NCBI GenBank assembly: GCA_963751615.1
Contig: CAVVVG010000001.1
Span: 1-64,000, forward strand
DNA: 64,000 nucleotides
Reading direction: 5' to 3'
Origin: Palsa-892 sp963751615
Lineage (GTDB): Bacteria; Pseudomonadota; Alphaproteobacteria; Rhizobiales; Xanthobacteraceae
Shown here: positions 27,578 through 36,736 of the stretch, piece after piece
Numbering within the stretch: the stretch's first letter is position 1
Layout: each line of letters begins with the position of its first letter
Translations under genes and position numbers: made by a program
Notes under the pieces: model-generated
Seen by the model: only the letters and a program-made list of their open reading frames with translations
Databases searched by the model: none
Told to the model about the DNA's origin: nothing

Positions 27578-28347
27578 ATGCAAAAAGACTTCTGCCCGTT
27601 GGCTGGCCGGAACATGGCCATTTGGGTCGGCCAGAAAACAACCGCCTCGGTATCCCTTCGGGAACACGAGTTTATGCGATTGGCGATGTTCACGGTCGTA
27701 TCGATCTGCTTGATTCATTGCTAAAACGCATCGACGAAGATCTTGCCGCCTCCCCGATCGACGGTGCGACTTCAAGTGTTTCTCGGCGATTATATTGACC
27801 GTGGCTCAGGGTCGCGCGAAGTGCTCCAGCGGCTACTTGAGCGCAGTCGTAGCCACAAGCTGATTTGCCTCAAGGGAAATCATGAAACACTTCTATTGGA
27901 TTTTCTACGGATCCGCTAGTCCTCGAAAATTGGCGGCAATGGGGTGGGCTCTCGACTGTAATATCGTATGGCTTAACGCCGTCGCGCCGTACTGATCCCA
28001 AGGGGGCCGAAAACTTGCAGCCGAATTACGGCAAGCCATGCCTGAAGCACATCGGAATTTTCTTGAGAATATGCCCTTAACATTTCGTTTGCGGTGATTA
28101 TCTCTTCGTACACGCCGGCGTGCGTCCAGGCATCCCGCTGCCCGAACAGAAGGAGGAAGATCTACTCTGGATTCGCGAAGAATTTCTCAATTCGAGTACT
28201 GATTTTGAAAAAATGATTGTGCATGGTCACACGCCAGTCAGTGAAGTGGATAGTCGAAAAAACCGCATTAATATCGATACTGGCGCCTATGCTTCCGGCA
28301 ATTTGACTTGCCTTGTTATTGAAGGTGAGACTCGGCGGTTCATTTGA
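27578..28347 (+). pseudogene. PPP-family (ApaH/PrpA-like) protein phosphatase, frameshifted
   Basis: All PPP metallophosphatase motifs are present in order: TRVYAIGDVHGRIDLLDSLL, VFLGDYIDRGSG, LICLKGNHET, DYLFVHAGVRPGIPL and MIVHGHTPVSEV. They sit in different frames, with breaks near 27770, 27915 and 28095. Start: ATG 27578 followed by a five-A run; adding one A gives MQKRLLPVGWPEHGHLGRPE, joining cleanly to the main frame, so this break is probably a homopolymer miscount. Members dephosphorylate Ser/Thr/Tyr-phosphoproteins or diadenosine tetraphosphate. No Wzb-type tyrosine phosphatase is in the window, so this enzyme may act on the Wzc-type kinase; that is inference. Length about 257 residues. 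Confidence 0.8.
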
Positions 28348-28423
28348 ACTATTCATGTGGTTCTCGCAATGCACGATGTAGTATACTGACTGTGATGTCT
28401 TCATTTTGAGCGCTCCAGTACCC

Positions 28424-29140
28424 ATGATCGATTTCAAAGCCAATCAGGCAATTCAGGCCGAAATTTAATTTCCAAGGCGCTGCACTTGGGCTCGCTCTGC
28501 TGCTGACAATTCATGCTTTATGGATGTTGGTGCCCGAACTGGTGCGGCCAGGATTCGACGCAGACACTAAATTTCCGATGGTTATTCCAGCACGGGATAT
28601 CAATTCGTTTCGATTTTCTACTAACACTGCGGCCGCAATCGGATTCGTGCGAGGCGACTTATGGAGCGAACGCGTATTGGTCGACGCGGCCAGCATCGTG
28701 CGTGACCCAGACGTGTCAGCGAGCTCGTTAAAACCGCAAAGCTTGAACGACGTCCGAGCTGCGGCCGAACAGGCACTGTCTTTAAGGCCGCTCGACTCCC
28801 GTATCTGGTTGGTTTTGGCAACGATTACGTCTGAATCCGCCGCGCAAAGCGCCTGGCAAAAGAACAGATGAAAATGTCGTATTACACTGGGCCGAACGAT
28901 AAGGCGGTCATCGATCGCCGCCTTAGGTCTGCTGTGCGTTTCCAAGCACTCGATGATGCCGATCTGCGGGAGGTGGTGCGGCGCGAGATACGTACGATTC
29001 TGCTTCGTGTCCCCGAACTTAGACCAGCAATCACGGCGGCATATGGCGCGGCAAATGCAAATGACCGCGCATTCATCGAGGCAACAGTTGCAGCGACTGA
29101 TCCGAATTTTGCTGCTTCACTGCGCGCTGGGCGGAGGTGA
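28424..29140 (+). pseudogene. EPS-locus membrane-anchored hypothetical protein (second copy), frameshifted
   Basis: N-terminal helix GAALGLALLLTIHALWMLVP, then VRAAAEQALSLRPLDSRIWL, LAKEQMKMSYYTGPNDKAVI and VVRREIRTILLRVPELRPAI. The order and spacing match the protein at 16722-17504 (PADPFLWLVLF, LRLSYKFGPNEGWVGLKRSY), so they are paralogues. A frame change near 28465 separates the likely ATG at 28424 from the helix, and another near 28855 separates the two halves. Directly follows the phosphatase gene on the same strand. No domain family recognised; the TPR-like helices suggest protein binding in the periplasm. Confidence 0.65.
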
Positions 29141-29180
29141 GCTTACTTGGTAATGCAATAAGTCGTTTGGGTAGCAAGAG

Positions 29181-30645
29181 TTAGTATGCGTTCACATACG
29201 CTTTTTTCGACAGAAGCGTCATTAGGAAAATTTTGATATCGAAAAAAATCGACCAATGGTCGACGTAATACAAGTCATATTCGATGCGTTTCCGCATCTT
29301 TTCACTCGTGTCTGTTTCCCCTCGAAAACCGTTGACCTGCGCCCACCCGGTAATGCCCGGCTTTACGTTGTGACGGCGATAAATCATTTTGATCTCGCTC
29401 GCAAACTCCTCATTATGGACGGTTGCGTGTGGACGTGGCCCCACGATCGACATACAGCCCTTTATGACATTGAATAATTGAGGCAGTTCGTCGATATTCG
29501 TCCTTCTCAGGATGCGTCCAACTCTTGTGACTTCTCGGGTCATCCTTGGTTGCCTGCCGAAATGGCTCTTCGCCTTTCGACACTTTCATCGTACGAAATT
29601 TAAATACTTTGATTAGTTCATTATTGAAACCATGCCGAATTTGTCGAAAAAGTACGGGTCCACGCGAATCCAATTTAATCGCAATCGCAACCAGCAACAG
29701 TAGCGGAAACAATAATACGACCGCACCGATCGCTATGATCAAATCAAAGGTTCGCTTTAAGAAGCGATCTAACAGCGAAAAAGGTTGGGTCGAAATTTCT
29801 AATGTTGGAAATTGACCAGTCGAAACAACCTGACTTCGTCGCATGAAGGGAATCATTCCCTTGGGTAACAAACGGATTTGAACCGGCAATTCATATAATG
29901 CCTCAACGATGTTTTCGATGATCGATTGATTTTCTGCATCATAAACTAAAACAATGAGATCAACACCCGGCGCCCGGCAATCGTTACGGATGCGCCGGAT
30001 TACGCTGGCAGTTGAGCTCTGTCTGGTTTTATCGCTGGACTTGGTATTAATTTCAAAGAAGTGGACAATTCTATCTGTGGGTGAACAGAGCTTTGAGGCG
30101 TATTCAAGCAGACGGAAATCTGCCGAAAGCGATACTACGATAATTCCACGACCGTGAAGTTTTCCGGCCTGAATAGCCTTTTCTAACTGTTGGCCAATGA
30201 CCATACGAGCAATGACGATTGCCGCACTCACAACGCCTAACTGGGTGAGAAATGTGCCTCGTGAGAAAAACCGTTGCCAGTCAAACAGGAAAACTAGCGA
30301 AAGAAAAAACGCGAAAGCCAACGCGATCGCACCAACCGCTCGCCTGACACCCTCTCGCTTCCATTTTCCGCCGACAAGCGTGTATTGGTCATCGATCAAA
30401 CAGATGAGAAAATACAACGATGCAACGAACAGGCTGAATGGGATATAGATGCGCGGGTCGGATAGGTTATTGTGGACAAGCAAATGATAGGCGAGACTGG
30501 CCACATAGGCCGCTATCGCAACAACAACAAATTCAAAAAGCGGGATCGCCCTTGTCCAAAGCCTATGCGAACTCACCGCTAGAGCCTTCGGCGATTTTAA
30601 CCGCACACCTTTTTCGGACTTTCGGAGCGCTTCTTCCATCGTCAT
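29181..30645 (-). pseudogene. Polyprenyl glycosyl-1-phosphate transferase (EPS initiating enzyme), one frameshift
   Basis: N-terminal membrane bundle (FEFVVVAIAAYVASLAYHLL and three further helices), a CoA-binding-like cytoplasmic region (GKLHGRGIIVVSLSADFRLL), then the bacterial sugar-transferase domain: RTFDLIIAIGAVVLLFPLLL, RGPVLFRQIRHGFNNELIKV, VFKFRTMKV. A frame change near 29535 continues as RILRRTNIDELPQLFNVIKG, MSIVGPRPHATVHNEEF and VKPGITGWAQVNGFRGETDT. About 488 residues, the usual WbaP/WcaJ/PssY-type length. Transfers the first sugar phosphate (glucose or galactose) to undecaprenyl phosphate at the inner membrane. Every catalytic motif survives; only one base needs repair. Confidence 0.88.
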
Positions 30646-31001
30646 CTGTTAGCTATATGATGCTCGCCAATTCAATCCCGTGGTGTTTACGGGGTAATTG
30701 TGGTTATCATATTTTGTCGTGCTTTAAACGAAAGCTAAAGCATTGATTAACCTTAGCATCGTGCATCGATGCCACATGCAAAAAAAATAAGACAAATTCA
30801 AGTGCTATTTGGAATAACGATCGACCTCACCGCTCAAGCGGCTTAATTCAGCACGAGCCGTAACCTTAATGCGCCAACATTCTTTCTTTTTACCACGCCA
30901 AGCGGCTAAAATAGCCATTCGTTTGTCGGTATCATTATCGCGGCATTTCCATGTTCGTAGTAAAACCCAACGGTGTAAGATCGAGAAGGCTTACGCCCTT
31001 G
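30646..31001. promoter_or_regulatory. Divergent intergenic region, polyprenyl transferase / GT4
   Basis: 356 bases without a gene. Contains TTAACCTTAGC (30747-30757) and the near-palindrome GCTTAATTCAGC (30841-30852), both of which recur in inverted orientation in other intergenic gaps of the locus (54779-54789 and 40151-40162). It must hold the promoters for both flanking EPS genes. A CCGCTCAAGCGG hairpin overlaps at 30830-30841. Confidence 0.35.
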
Positions 31002-32291
31002 ATGAATAAAAAACCAAAATATCAGCCGACTCGACGCGTTCTCATCATCGTTGAAAACCTATCGGTTCCCTTCGATCGGCGGGTATGGTCCGAAGCAACG
31101 ACATTGCGTCAAGCCGGATACGAAGTTTCTATAATCTGTCCCAAGGCTCAGGGTTTCAATGCGGCCGAGGAGACAATCGACGGAATTCATATCTTTCGGC
31201 ATTCGTTGCCCCTCGATGCTCACGGTCCACTCGGTTATTTCGTAGAATATTCGGGCGCCTTGATTTCGGAGTTTATACTTTCCCTAAAAATTGCTCGTCG
31301 ATATGGTTTCGACGTCATTCATGCGTGCAATCCGCCCGATCTGATTTTTCTGATCGGTGCATTTTATAAATTCCTAGCTCGCAAAAGTTTCTTATTTGAT
31401 CACCATGACGTCTGTCCGCAACTTTATGAGGCGAAGTTCCGCCGCCGAGGTTTTTTTTGGTGGCTTCTTGTCATTGCTGAATATCTTACGTTTAAATTGT
31501 CTGATATATCAATTGCGACCAACCAATCCTATCGGAAGATTGCAATTAAGAATGGACGGATGCCTGCAGAAAAAGTATTTGTGGTCCGCTCTGGTCCCAA
31601 TCTTGATCGCATAAAACCTGTCTCTCCTGATGCGCGCTGGCTTAACGGCAGAAAGTTTCTTGTTGCCTATGTAGGCGTGATTAGTAAATCTGAAGGTCTC
31701 GATCTTCTGCTCCAAGCAGTTGATCACATCGTTTATAAACTCGGGCGCACTGATATCCAATTCGTAGTCGTTGGCAGCGGTCCCGAATGGCACACAATCA
31801 CTAGACTATGCGCGAAGCTTCAGCTTGGCGACTACATTACGTTTACTGGCCGCGTCGACGATACGATACTTCTTAAGGTCCTATCGACCGCCGATGTATG
31901 TGTGAATCCCGACCGCGTTTCATCCATGACCAATATCTCCACCATGAATAAGATCATGGAGTATATGGCGATTGGGAAACCAATCGTTCAGTTCGACGTG
32001 ACAGAAGGCCGCTTCTCTGCGGAAGAGGCTTCCCTCTATGCGAAGAAAAACGATCCGATTGATTTTGCCGACAAGATTTTGGAGTTAATTGGCGATCCGA
32101 AGAAGCGCGCGCGTATGGGAAAATTTGGGCAACGACGAGTCACTGACGAGCTTGCTTGGAGTCATGAGCAGCCAAAACTTCTCGCCGCGTATGATGCGCT
32201 TTTTTCTTTGCGTGATCAAAGAAAAGCCTGGTTTAGCCGGCTTGCAACTCGGAACCCAAAAGAAGTGAGCATCAAAAAGAATAATAATTAG
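31002..32291 (+). CDS. Family-4 glycosyltransferase (intact copy)
   Basis: 429 residues from ATG 31002; an ATG at 30951 is also in frame but has no ribosome site, while GAGAAGG lies ahead of 31002. Rossmann start RRVLIIVENLSVPFDRRVWS, YGFDVIHACNPPDLIFLIGA, acceptor region FLFDHHDVCPQLYEAKF, donor-binding FLVAYVGVISKSEGLDLLLQ and the EX7E-type segment MEYMAIGKPIVQFDVTEGRF. Inverting GT4 relatives in EPS loci add the second or third sugar to the lipid-linked unit on the cytoplasmic face. Its frameshifted paralogue is at 15399-16696. Sugar specificity not predictable. Confidence 0.88.
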   Translation: MNKKPKYQPTRRVLIIVENLSVPFDRRVWSEATTLRQAGYEVSIICPKAQGFNAAEETIDGIHIFRHSLPLDAHGPLGYFVEYSGALISEFILSLKIARRYGFDVIHACNPPDLIFLIGAFYKFLARKSFLFDHHDVCPQLYEAKFRRRGFFWWLLVIAEYLTFKLSDISIATNQSYRKIAIKNGRMPAEKVFVVRSGPNLDRIKPVSPDARWLNGRKFLVAYVGVISKSEGLDLLLQAVDHIVYKLGRTDIQFVVVGSGPEWHTITRLCAKLQLGDYITFTGRVDDTILLKVLSTADVCVNPDRVSSMTNISTMNKIMEYMAIGKPIVQFDVTEGRFSAEEASLYAKKNDPIDFADKILELIGDPKKRARMGKFGQRRVTDELAWSHEQPKLLAAYDALFSLRDQRKAWFSRLATRNPKEVSIKKNNN

Positions 32292-32437
32292 TTTGCAATA
32301 CGATGCCCTTACGATCCGGCCTATGCTTCAGTTCGTTCTATATTGCGGTTTCTACCATCAACCCGCGAAGATCGCGGTGACATACAAACAACAGACGGTC
32401 GTCAAGCTGACTAGTGCATTGGACGAATGAGTAGATC

Positions 32438-33756
32438 ATGAAAATCAGTGTATTCGGGTTGGGTTATGTGGGGACCGTTTGTGCCGCCTGTATGGCGGAA
32501 CAAGGCCACTCGATCATTGGAGTCGACAAAGTCGGAGACAAAAGTAAATCTGATACAATCCGGCCGTTCACCCATCATTGAACGAGATATCGATGATCTC
32601 GTGAGCGGGATGCGCAATGCCGGACGATTAAGGGCGACAATTGATGCAGCAGAGGCGGTTGCATCGACCGATCTTTCGATTGTGTGCGTTGGTACTCCCA
32701 GCCGTTCAAATGGAGCCTTAAGTTTAGATGCGCTCGAGACCGTTTGCAGGGAGATTGGTGCGGCCATTGGTCGAAAAAGCACCGGGCACATTGTCGTGAT
32801 TCGTTCAACCGTTTTGCCCGGCACGACGCGCGACATTGTTGCGCCGATACTGACTGCAGCATCAGGAAAATCCCTGGGCGATAATCTTGGCGTCGCTTTC
32901 AATCCCGAGTTTTTGCGCGAAGGCTCTGCCGTGAGTGATTTTAACATACCGGCTAAGACTGTAGTGGGCGCTCTCGATGAGGCTACCGCGGCGAAGGTTA
33001 TGAGCCTCTATGACGACCTGCCTGGGACTAAAATCATAACTGCGGTCGAGATCGCAGAACTTGCAAAATATGTCGACAACGCATGGCACGGGCTCAAAGT
33101 AGGATTCGGTAATGAGGTTGGCGTTATTGCCAAGAGCCTCAATATCGATAGTCACGAGGTCATTAAGATTTTCTTTGAAGATCGTCGCCTGAATATTTCG
33201 ACAGCCTATCTAAAGCCGGGGTTCGCCTTCGGTGGATCATGCCTGCCGAAGGACCTTCGTGCTCTCAATTATCTCGGACGCCAGCTCGATCTACAATTGC
33301 CTATTCTTGGTCATGTCCTAGAAAGCAACCGCATGGTGATTGATCGTGGACTCGACTGGATCTTGTCGCAGGGGAAAAAACGCATTGCTTTCCTCGGAAT
33401 CAGCTTCAAGTCAGGGACAGATGATGTGCGCGAAAGCCCTTTTGTTGATTTGATCGAGCGGCTGGTTGGAAAAGGCTGTGACGTTCGAATCTTTGATCCA
33501 AACGTGCAGCTTGCTCACTTGGTCGGTGCTAATCGCGAGTTTCTGGTCGACGCGTTGCCGCATATTGCAAATCTTATGGTACCGAAGATCGAAGATGCCG
33601 CTGAATGGGCTGAGGTGATCGTCGTCACAGCAACCGATCCGGTCTATACAGCAGCAGTCTTGTCTGGCGTAGCGGAAAGACAAGATTATCCTCGATTTTG
33701 CTCGTATTCGCGTTCCTGACGGCCAGAAGTCGAGCCTAGAAGGATTTCTCTGGTAA
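32438..33756 (+). pseudogene. GDP-mannose 6-dehydrogenase (AlgD-like) / nucleotide-sugar dehydrogenase, two frameshifts
   Basis: MKISVFGLGYVGTVCAACMA at 32438 is the NAD-binding start. A one-base shift near 32540 continues as VNLIQSGRSPIIERDIDDLV; then SIVCVGTPSRSNGALSLDAL, ETVCREIGAAIGRKSTGHIV, FNPEFLREGSAVSDF, the catalytic Cys in FGGSCLPKDLRALNY and GISFKSGTDDVRESPFVDL. A second shift near 33675 restores the tail KIILDFARIRVPDGQKSSLE, ending GFLW at 33756. The pattern is closer to AlgD (GDP-mannose to GDP-mannuronate) than to UDP-glucose dehydrogenases, notably VGTPSxxNG and the short C-terminal xLW. Supplies a uronic acid to the polymer. No alginate polymerase genes occur here. Confidence 0.82.
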
Positions 33757-33993
33757 AATTTTCAAGCCTTAGGCTCGAGGTTGCACTTTTAGAACATGCA
33801 CTTTCTCGCCAGGTTGTTCGGCGATGTTCCTGGCAAAGTCTTCGGGTTAATGTGATGCGCGATGCCCATATTGTGCATCGAAAATTTCATGCAGAAACTC
33901 AATTTTGCTGAAGGGACGCGATGAAGGTAGTTGCATTATTCGTCCGATATAACTCTGCAGCGATCCGTTCCATAAAGTATCTTGAATACAGGA

Positions 33994-35057
33994 TCATCGA
34001 TCAGCACCGCTCATTACTTGCTCATACAATTTGATTGTCTCGGCAGCGATGTTATCGGGGTCCATCCATTCAAGGTCTGGAAAGGCCGAGCGTCTGTGAT
34101 TTCGCACGCTGTCGCGGGCTTTCTTTAAGTCTTCCAATGTTAGTGAGTTTTCATACATAAGCACCCATTCGGAGCCAAGCTTTTGATGATAATCGAGAAT
34201 ACAGCCTGCAGCCGGCCCCAAGATGGGCCGCCCGAGTGAAAGTGCCACCATCGCAACACCCGAATTCAGTATTTTATTGTAGGGAAGAACCACTAGATCA
34301 CTCGCGCACACAAAGTCCTTAAGCTCACGCTTGTCGAGTGCGCGAAGGTCAAAACTAATGCGTGGATCACCTCCGGACAACGCTTCCATTTTCCTCACCA
34401 ATTCCGCGCTTTCCTTGAACACGGGCGCACCTGCAATTTTTAAACGCGCATCTTGGAGAGCCCAGGAATGAAAAATTTGAATAAGGTTTTCAAATCCCTT
34501 GTACGCGCGAATAAGTCCAAAGCTTGCGAAAACAAAAGGCTTGCTCGCGCTTTCCTGCCTATCCGCGGTAGAGCTGCATAATCCATAAACAGATCTGTAA
34601 TGCGCATGCGGAATTACCGATCCTGGAGGTGGTGTAGGGAGTGAGGCGATATATTGCCTCCACGCTGGCCGGACACAGATGAATGGCCCAATTCACGCGC
34701 GGCAAAAACACTTTCCACAATATTCGTTCAAGCCACGGATAGTTACTTTCATAAGCTCCAATATTGTGAATCGTCCATATAATTGGACGCTTTGAGCATT
34801 TTGCACAAAATGAAATAGGCCAGAAACAAAGAAACTTTGATAACAGGTTTGTGCCAGCGTACCCCGGTCACAAGTTCATCAACCCAATGAACATGAAATA
34901 GGTCAGCTCTGGAAAAAAAAGAAGTAATATAATTGTAGTTCGAAATCCTTACGCGCCCTGTTCGCTCGATCGCATCCGACATAATGCCGAGGCTTTCATT
35001 CAATGGAATGCTTTTCGGATACATGCAGACTCGGATTGGGCGGCTAGTCGTTGGCAT
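33994..35057 (-). pseudogene. Family-4 glycosyltransferase, multiply frameshifted
   Basis: Start MPTTSRPIRVCMYPKSIPLN at 35057. HVHWVDELVTGVRWHK follows, then in other frames IIWTIHNIGAYESNYPWLER, VIPHAHYRSVYGLC (the HxHY donor-site pattern), PFVFASFGLIRAYKGFENLI, IAGAPVFKESAELVRKMEAL, FVCASDLVVLPYNKILNSGV and MVALSLGRPILGPAAGCILD. Together about 350 residues, a complete enzyme in at least four pieces. The tail ends EQVMSGADR at 33994. Adds a sugar to the EPS unit; specificity unknown. Its upstream neighbour on the same strand is only an open fragment. Confidence 0.75.
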
Positions 35058-35237
35058 CGAATTGGGCTTCTCTGAGTCGCAAAGCCGCGTCAGAATAGTC
35101 ACAGTTGATAGTTCGATATGAAACGCTATGGTTAATATTACGTTTTGTGGTTAAGATCATGCCCCAAGAAAAGAGTGGCTTCGAAATATTACAAGATAAT
35201 GTGAATGGCCGCTTCGGCATTCTTGACGAAATTGAAA

Positions 35238-35468
35238 TCAATGCACATCGGAAAGTGCTAATATCTGCCCCGAAGTTACCATATCAAATTCCGACCGTTT
35301 AAGTGCGTGTCGAAAGACGTCTTTAATATCAAGACGATCTGGCCAATCAGGAATACATTCTGCGGGAATTCGTTTTAAGCTTTCCATAAAGATAATCTGG
35401 ATTGCGTGCCGACCTCGTGCTACTTGAAAAACGCCATGATCTAAGCCCCATGAATTTGCAATGTGTTC
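35238..35468 (-). pseudogene. Coding-like remnant, family not recognised
   Basis: A 76-codon frame without a start: GLDHGVFQVARGRHAIQIIF, MESLKRIPAECIPDWPDRLD, IKDVFRHALKRSEFDMVTSG, QILALSDVH, then a stop. The composition (dispersed charged and hydrophobic residues, Trp, Asp-Arg pairs) looks like real protein, and it overlaps no better frame. It could be part of a gene broken by indels or a deletion scar between the two glycosyltransferase genes. I could not assign a family. Confidence 0.35.
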
Positions 35469-35530
35469 TCACTCCGCTCGATTTAATTCCCATGTCACCG
35501 GACCCGGGCTGCAACTTAAATGACAAGAAC

Positions 35531-36736
35531 ATGAAGAAAAAAGTTGTATACGTGACGGCTATGCCGACTCCCTATCGGGAAGCGATTCACGAGCGCGTTT
35601 CGAGATCATTGGATGGCGACTACCATGTCGTTTATTGTAATATGCAGGAACCGAATAGGCTCTGGAAAGTAGAACCGGCTAAGTACAGCAAGTCATTTTT
35701 GAAAAAGTCATTTTTCAAACTCGTATATAACATCGGTGCGGAAAAAACGTCTAAAGCGTCTCGCCGCGTACGCGACAAAGTATTTGTTCACGTCAATTTT
35801 GACGTTTGGCCGGAATTGAATCGTCTTGATCCGCAGATTGTTATTACCACCGGATTCAACCCAACATTTTTGTTTGCGGTTGTTTGGTGTGCGATTAAAC
35901 GACGGAAGCACATATCGTTTACTGATGGATGGTTAAAATCGGAAGAACATTTGACATTTATCCATACCTTCATCAGACGCCTTGTATTCCGCTGGTCATC
36001 TGCCTTCTTGGGCGCGAGCCGTCATTCTTTGGAGCTGTTTCGCCATTACGGTTGTCCGGAGAGGGCAATATTTCAGAGCCACCTGTGCGCTAACAATGAC
36101 TACTACAAGGGTTTTATCGGATCCGATAAGAAATACGACATCGTGTTTTCGGGACAATTTATTGAGCGAAAAATGCCGCTTTTTTTCGCTGAAGTGGCAA
36201 TTCTGCTCAAATCCATGAAACCCGATCTTCGCGTCTTATTACTCGGTGATGGCGCGGATCGTCAGAAGTTCATAGACGCGTTGCAGAACGGTGGAGTGGA
36301 TTTCGATTATAAAGGATACGTTTCGCAAGTTGATCTACCCGCGCACTACGCTTCCGCCAAAATCTTTTTGTTTCCAACCGAGATGGATCCTTGGGGCGTC
36401 GTGGCAAATGAGGCGTGCGCGGTCGGAGTTCCTGTTATTACCTGTTCTAATGCCGGTGTGGCCAATGATCTTATTCTCAACGGCTACAATGGTTTCGTCC
36501 TTACTCTTGACGCCAACCTATGGGCTGAACACGTGATGCGGTTGCTCGGCGACAACAGCTTATGGAATAGATTTTCCCGAAACGCGCTTCAGAAAGTTCA
36601 AGAGTATAATTACGATGCAGCCGCTGAAGGGATCATGAAAGCAATAAAGTTTTGTGGTTTCTCTGCAGGTTACTCCAATAGCGCAATTAGCCAAGAAATA
36701 GACGCCGCTGATTTTCATTCACGTGAAAGAATATGA
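35531..36736 (+). CDS. Family-4 glycosyltransferase
   Basis: 401 residues from ATG 35531. VVYVTAMPTPYREAIHERVS is the N-terminal acceptor domain start seen in several EPS GT4 enzymes; ITTGFNPTFLFAVVWCAIKR and SFTDGWLKSEEHL follow. Donor domain: DIVFSGQFIERKMPLFFAEV, RVLLLGDGADRQKFIDALQ, DYKGYVSQVDLPAHYASAKI and the EX7E-like LFPTEMDPWGVVANEACAVG, which includes a canonical E and a G-V-P-V-I-T loop. Probably in the cytoplasm at the membrane. The next gene overlaps its stop by four bases (ATGA), so the pair is coupled. Confidence 0.85.
   Translation: MKKKVVYVTAMPTPYREAIHERVSRSLDGDYHVVYCNMQEPNRLWKVEPAKYSKSFLKKSFFKLVYNIGAEKTSKASRRVRDKVFVHVNFDVWPELNRLDPQIVITTGFNPTFLFAVVWCAIKRRKHISFTDGWLKSEEHLTFIHTFIRRLVFRWSSAFLGASRHSLELFRHYGCPERAIFQSHLCANNDYYKGFIGSDKKYDIVFSGQFIERKMPLFFAEVAILLKSMKPDLRVLLLGDGADRQKFIDALQNGGVDFDYKGYVSQVDLPAHYASAKIFLFPTEMDPWGVVANEACAVGVPVITCSNAGVANDLILNGYNGFVLTLDANLWAEHVMRLLGDNSLWNRFSRNALQKVQEYNYDAAAEGIMKAIKFCGFSAGYSNSAISQEIDAADFHSRERI

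Noticed and set aside
32411..32947. 178-codon frame on the minus strand across the AlgD-like gene
   Set aside because: The opposite strand carries complete dehydrogenase motifs; the antisense product is Ser/Arg-rich without a family.
33731..33777. Inverted repeat CGAGCCTA / TAGGCTCG as a terminator
   Set aside because: The arms are 31 bases apart, one lies in the coding end of the dehydrogenase gene, and no clear T tract follows directly; too weak to call.
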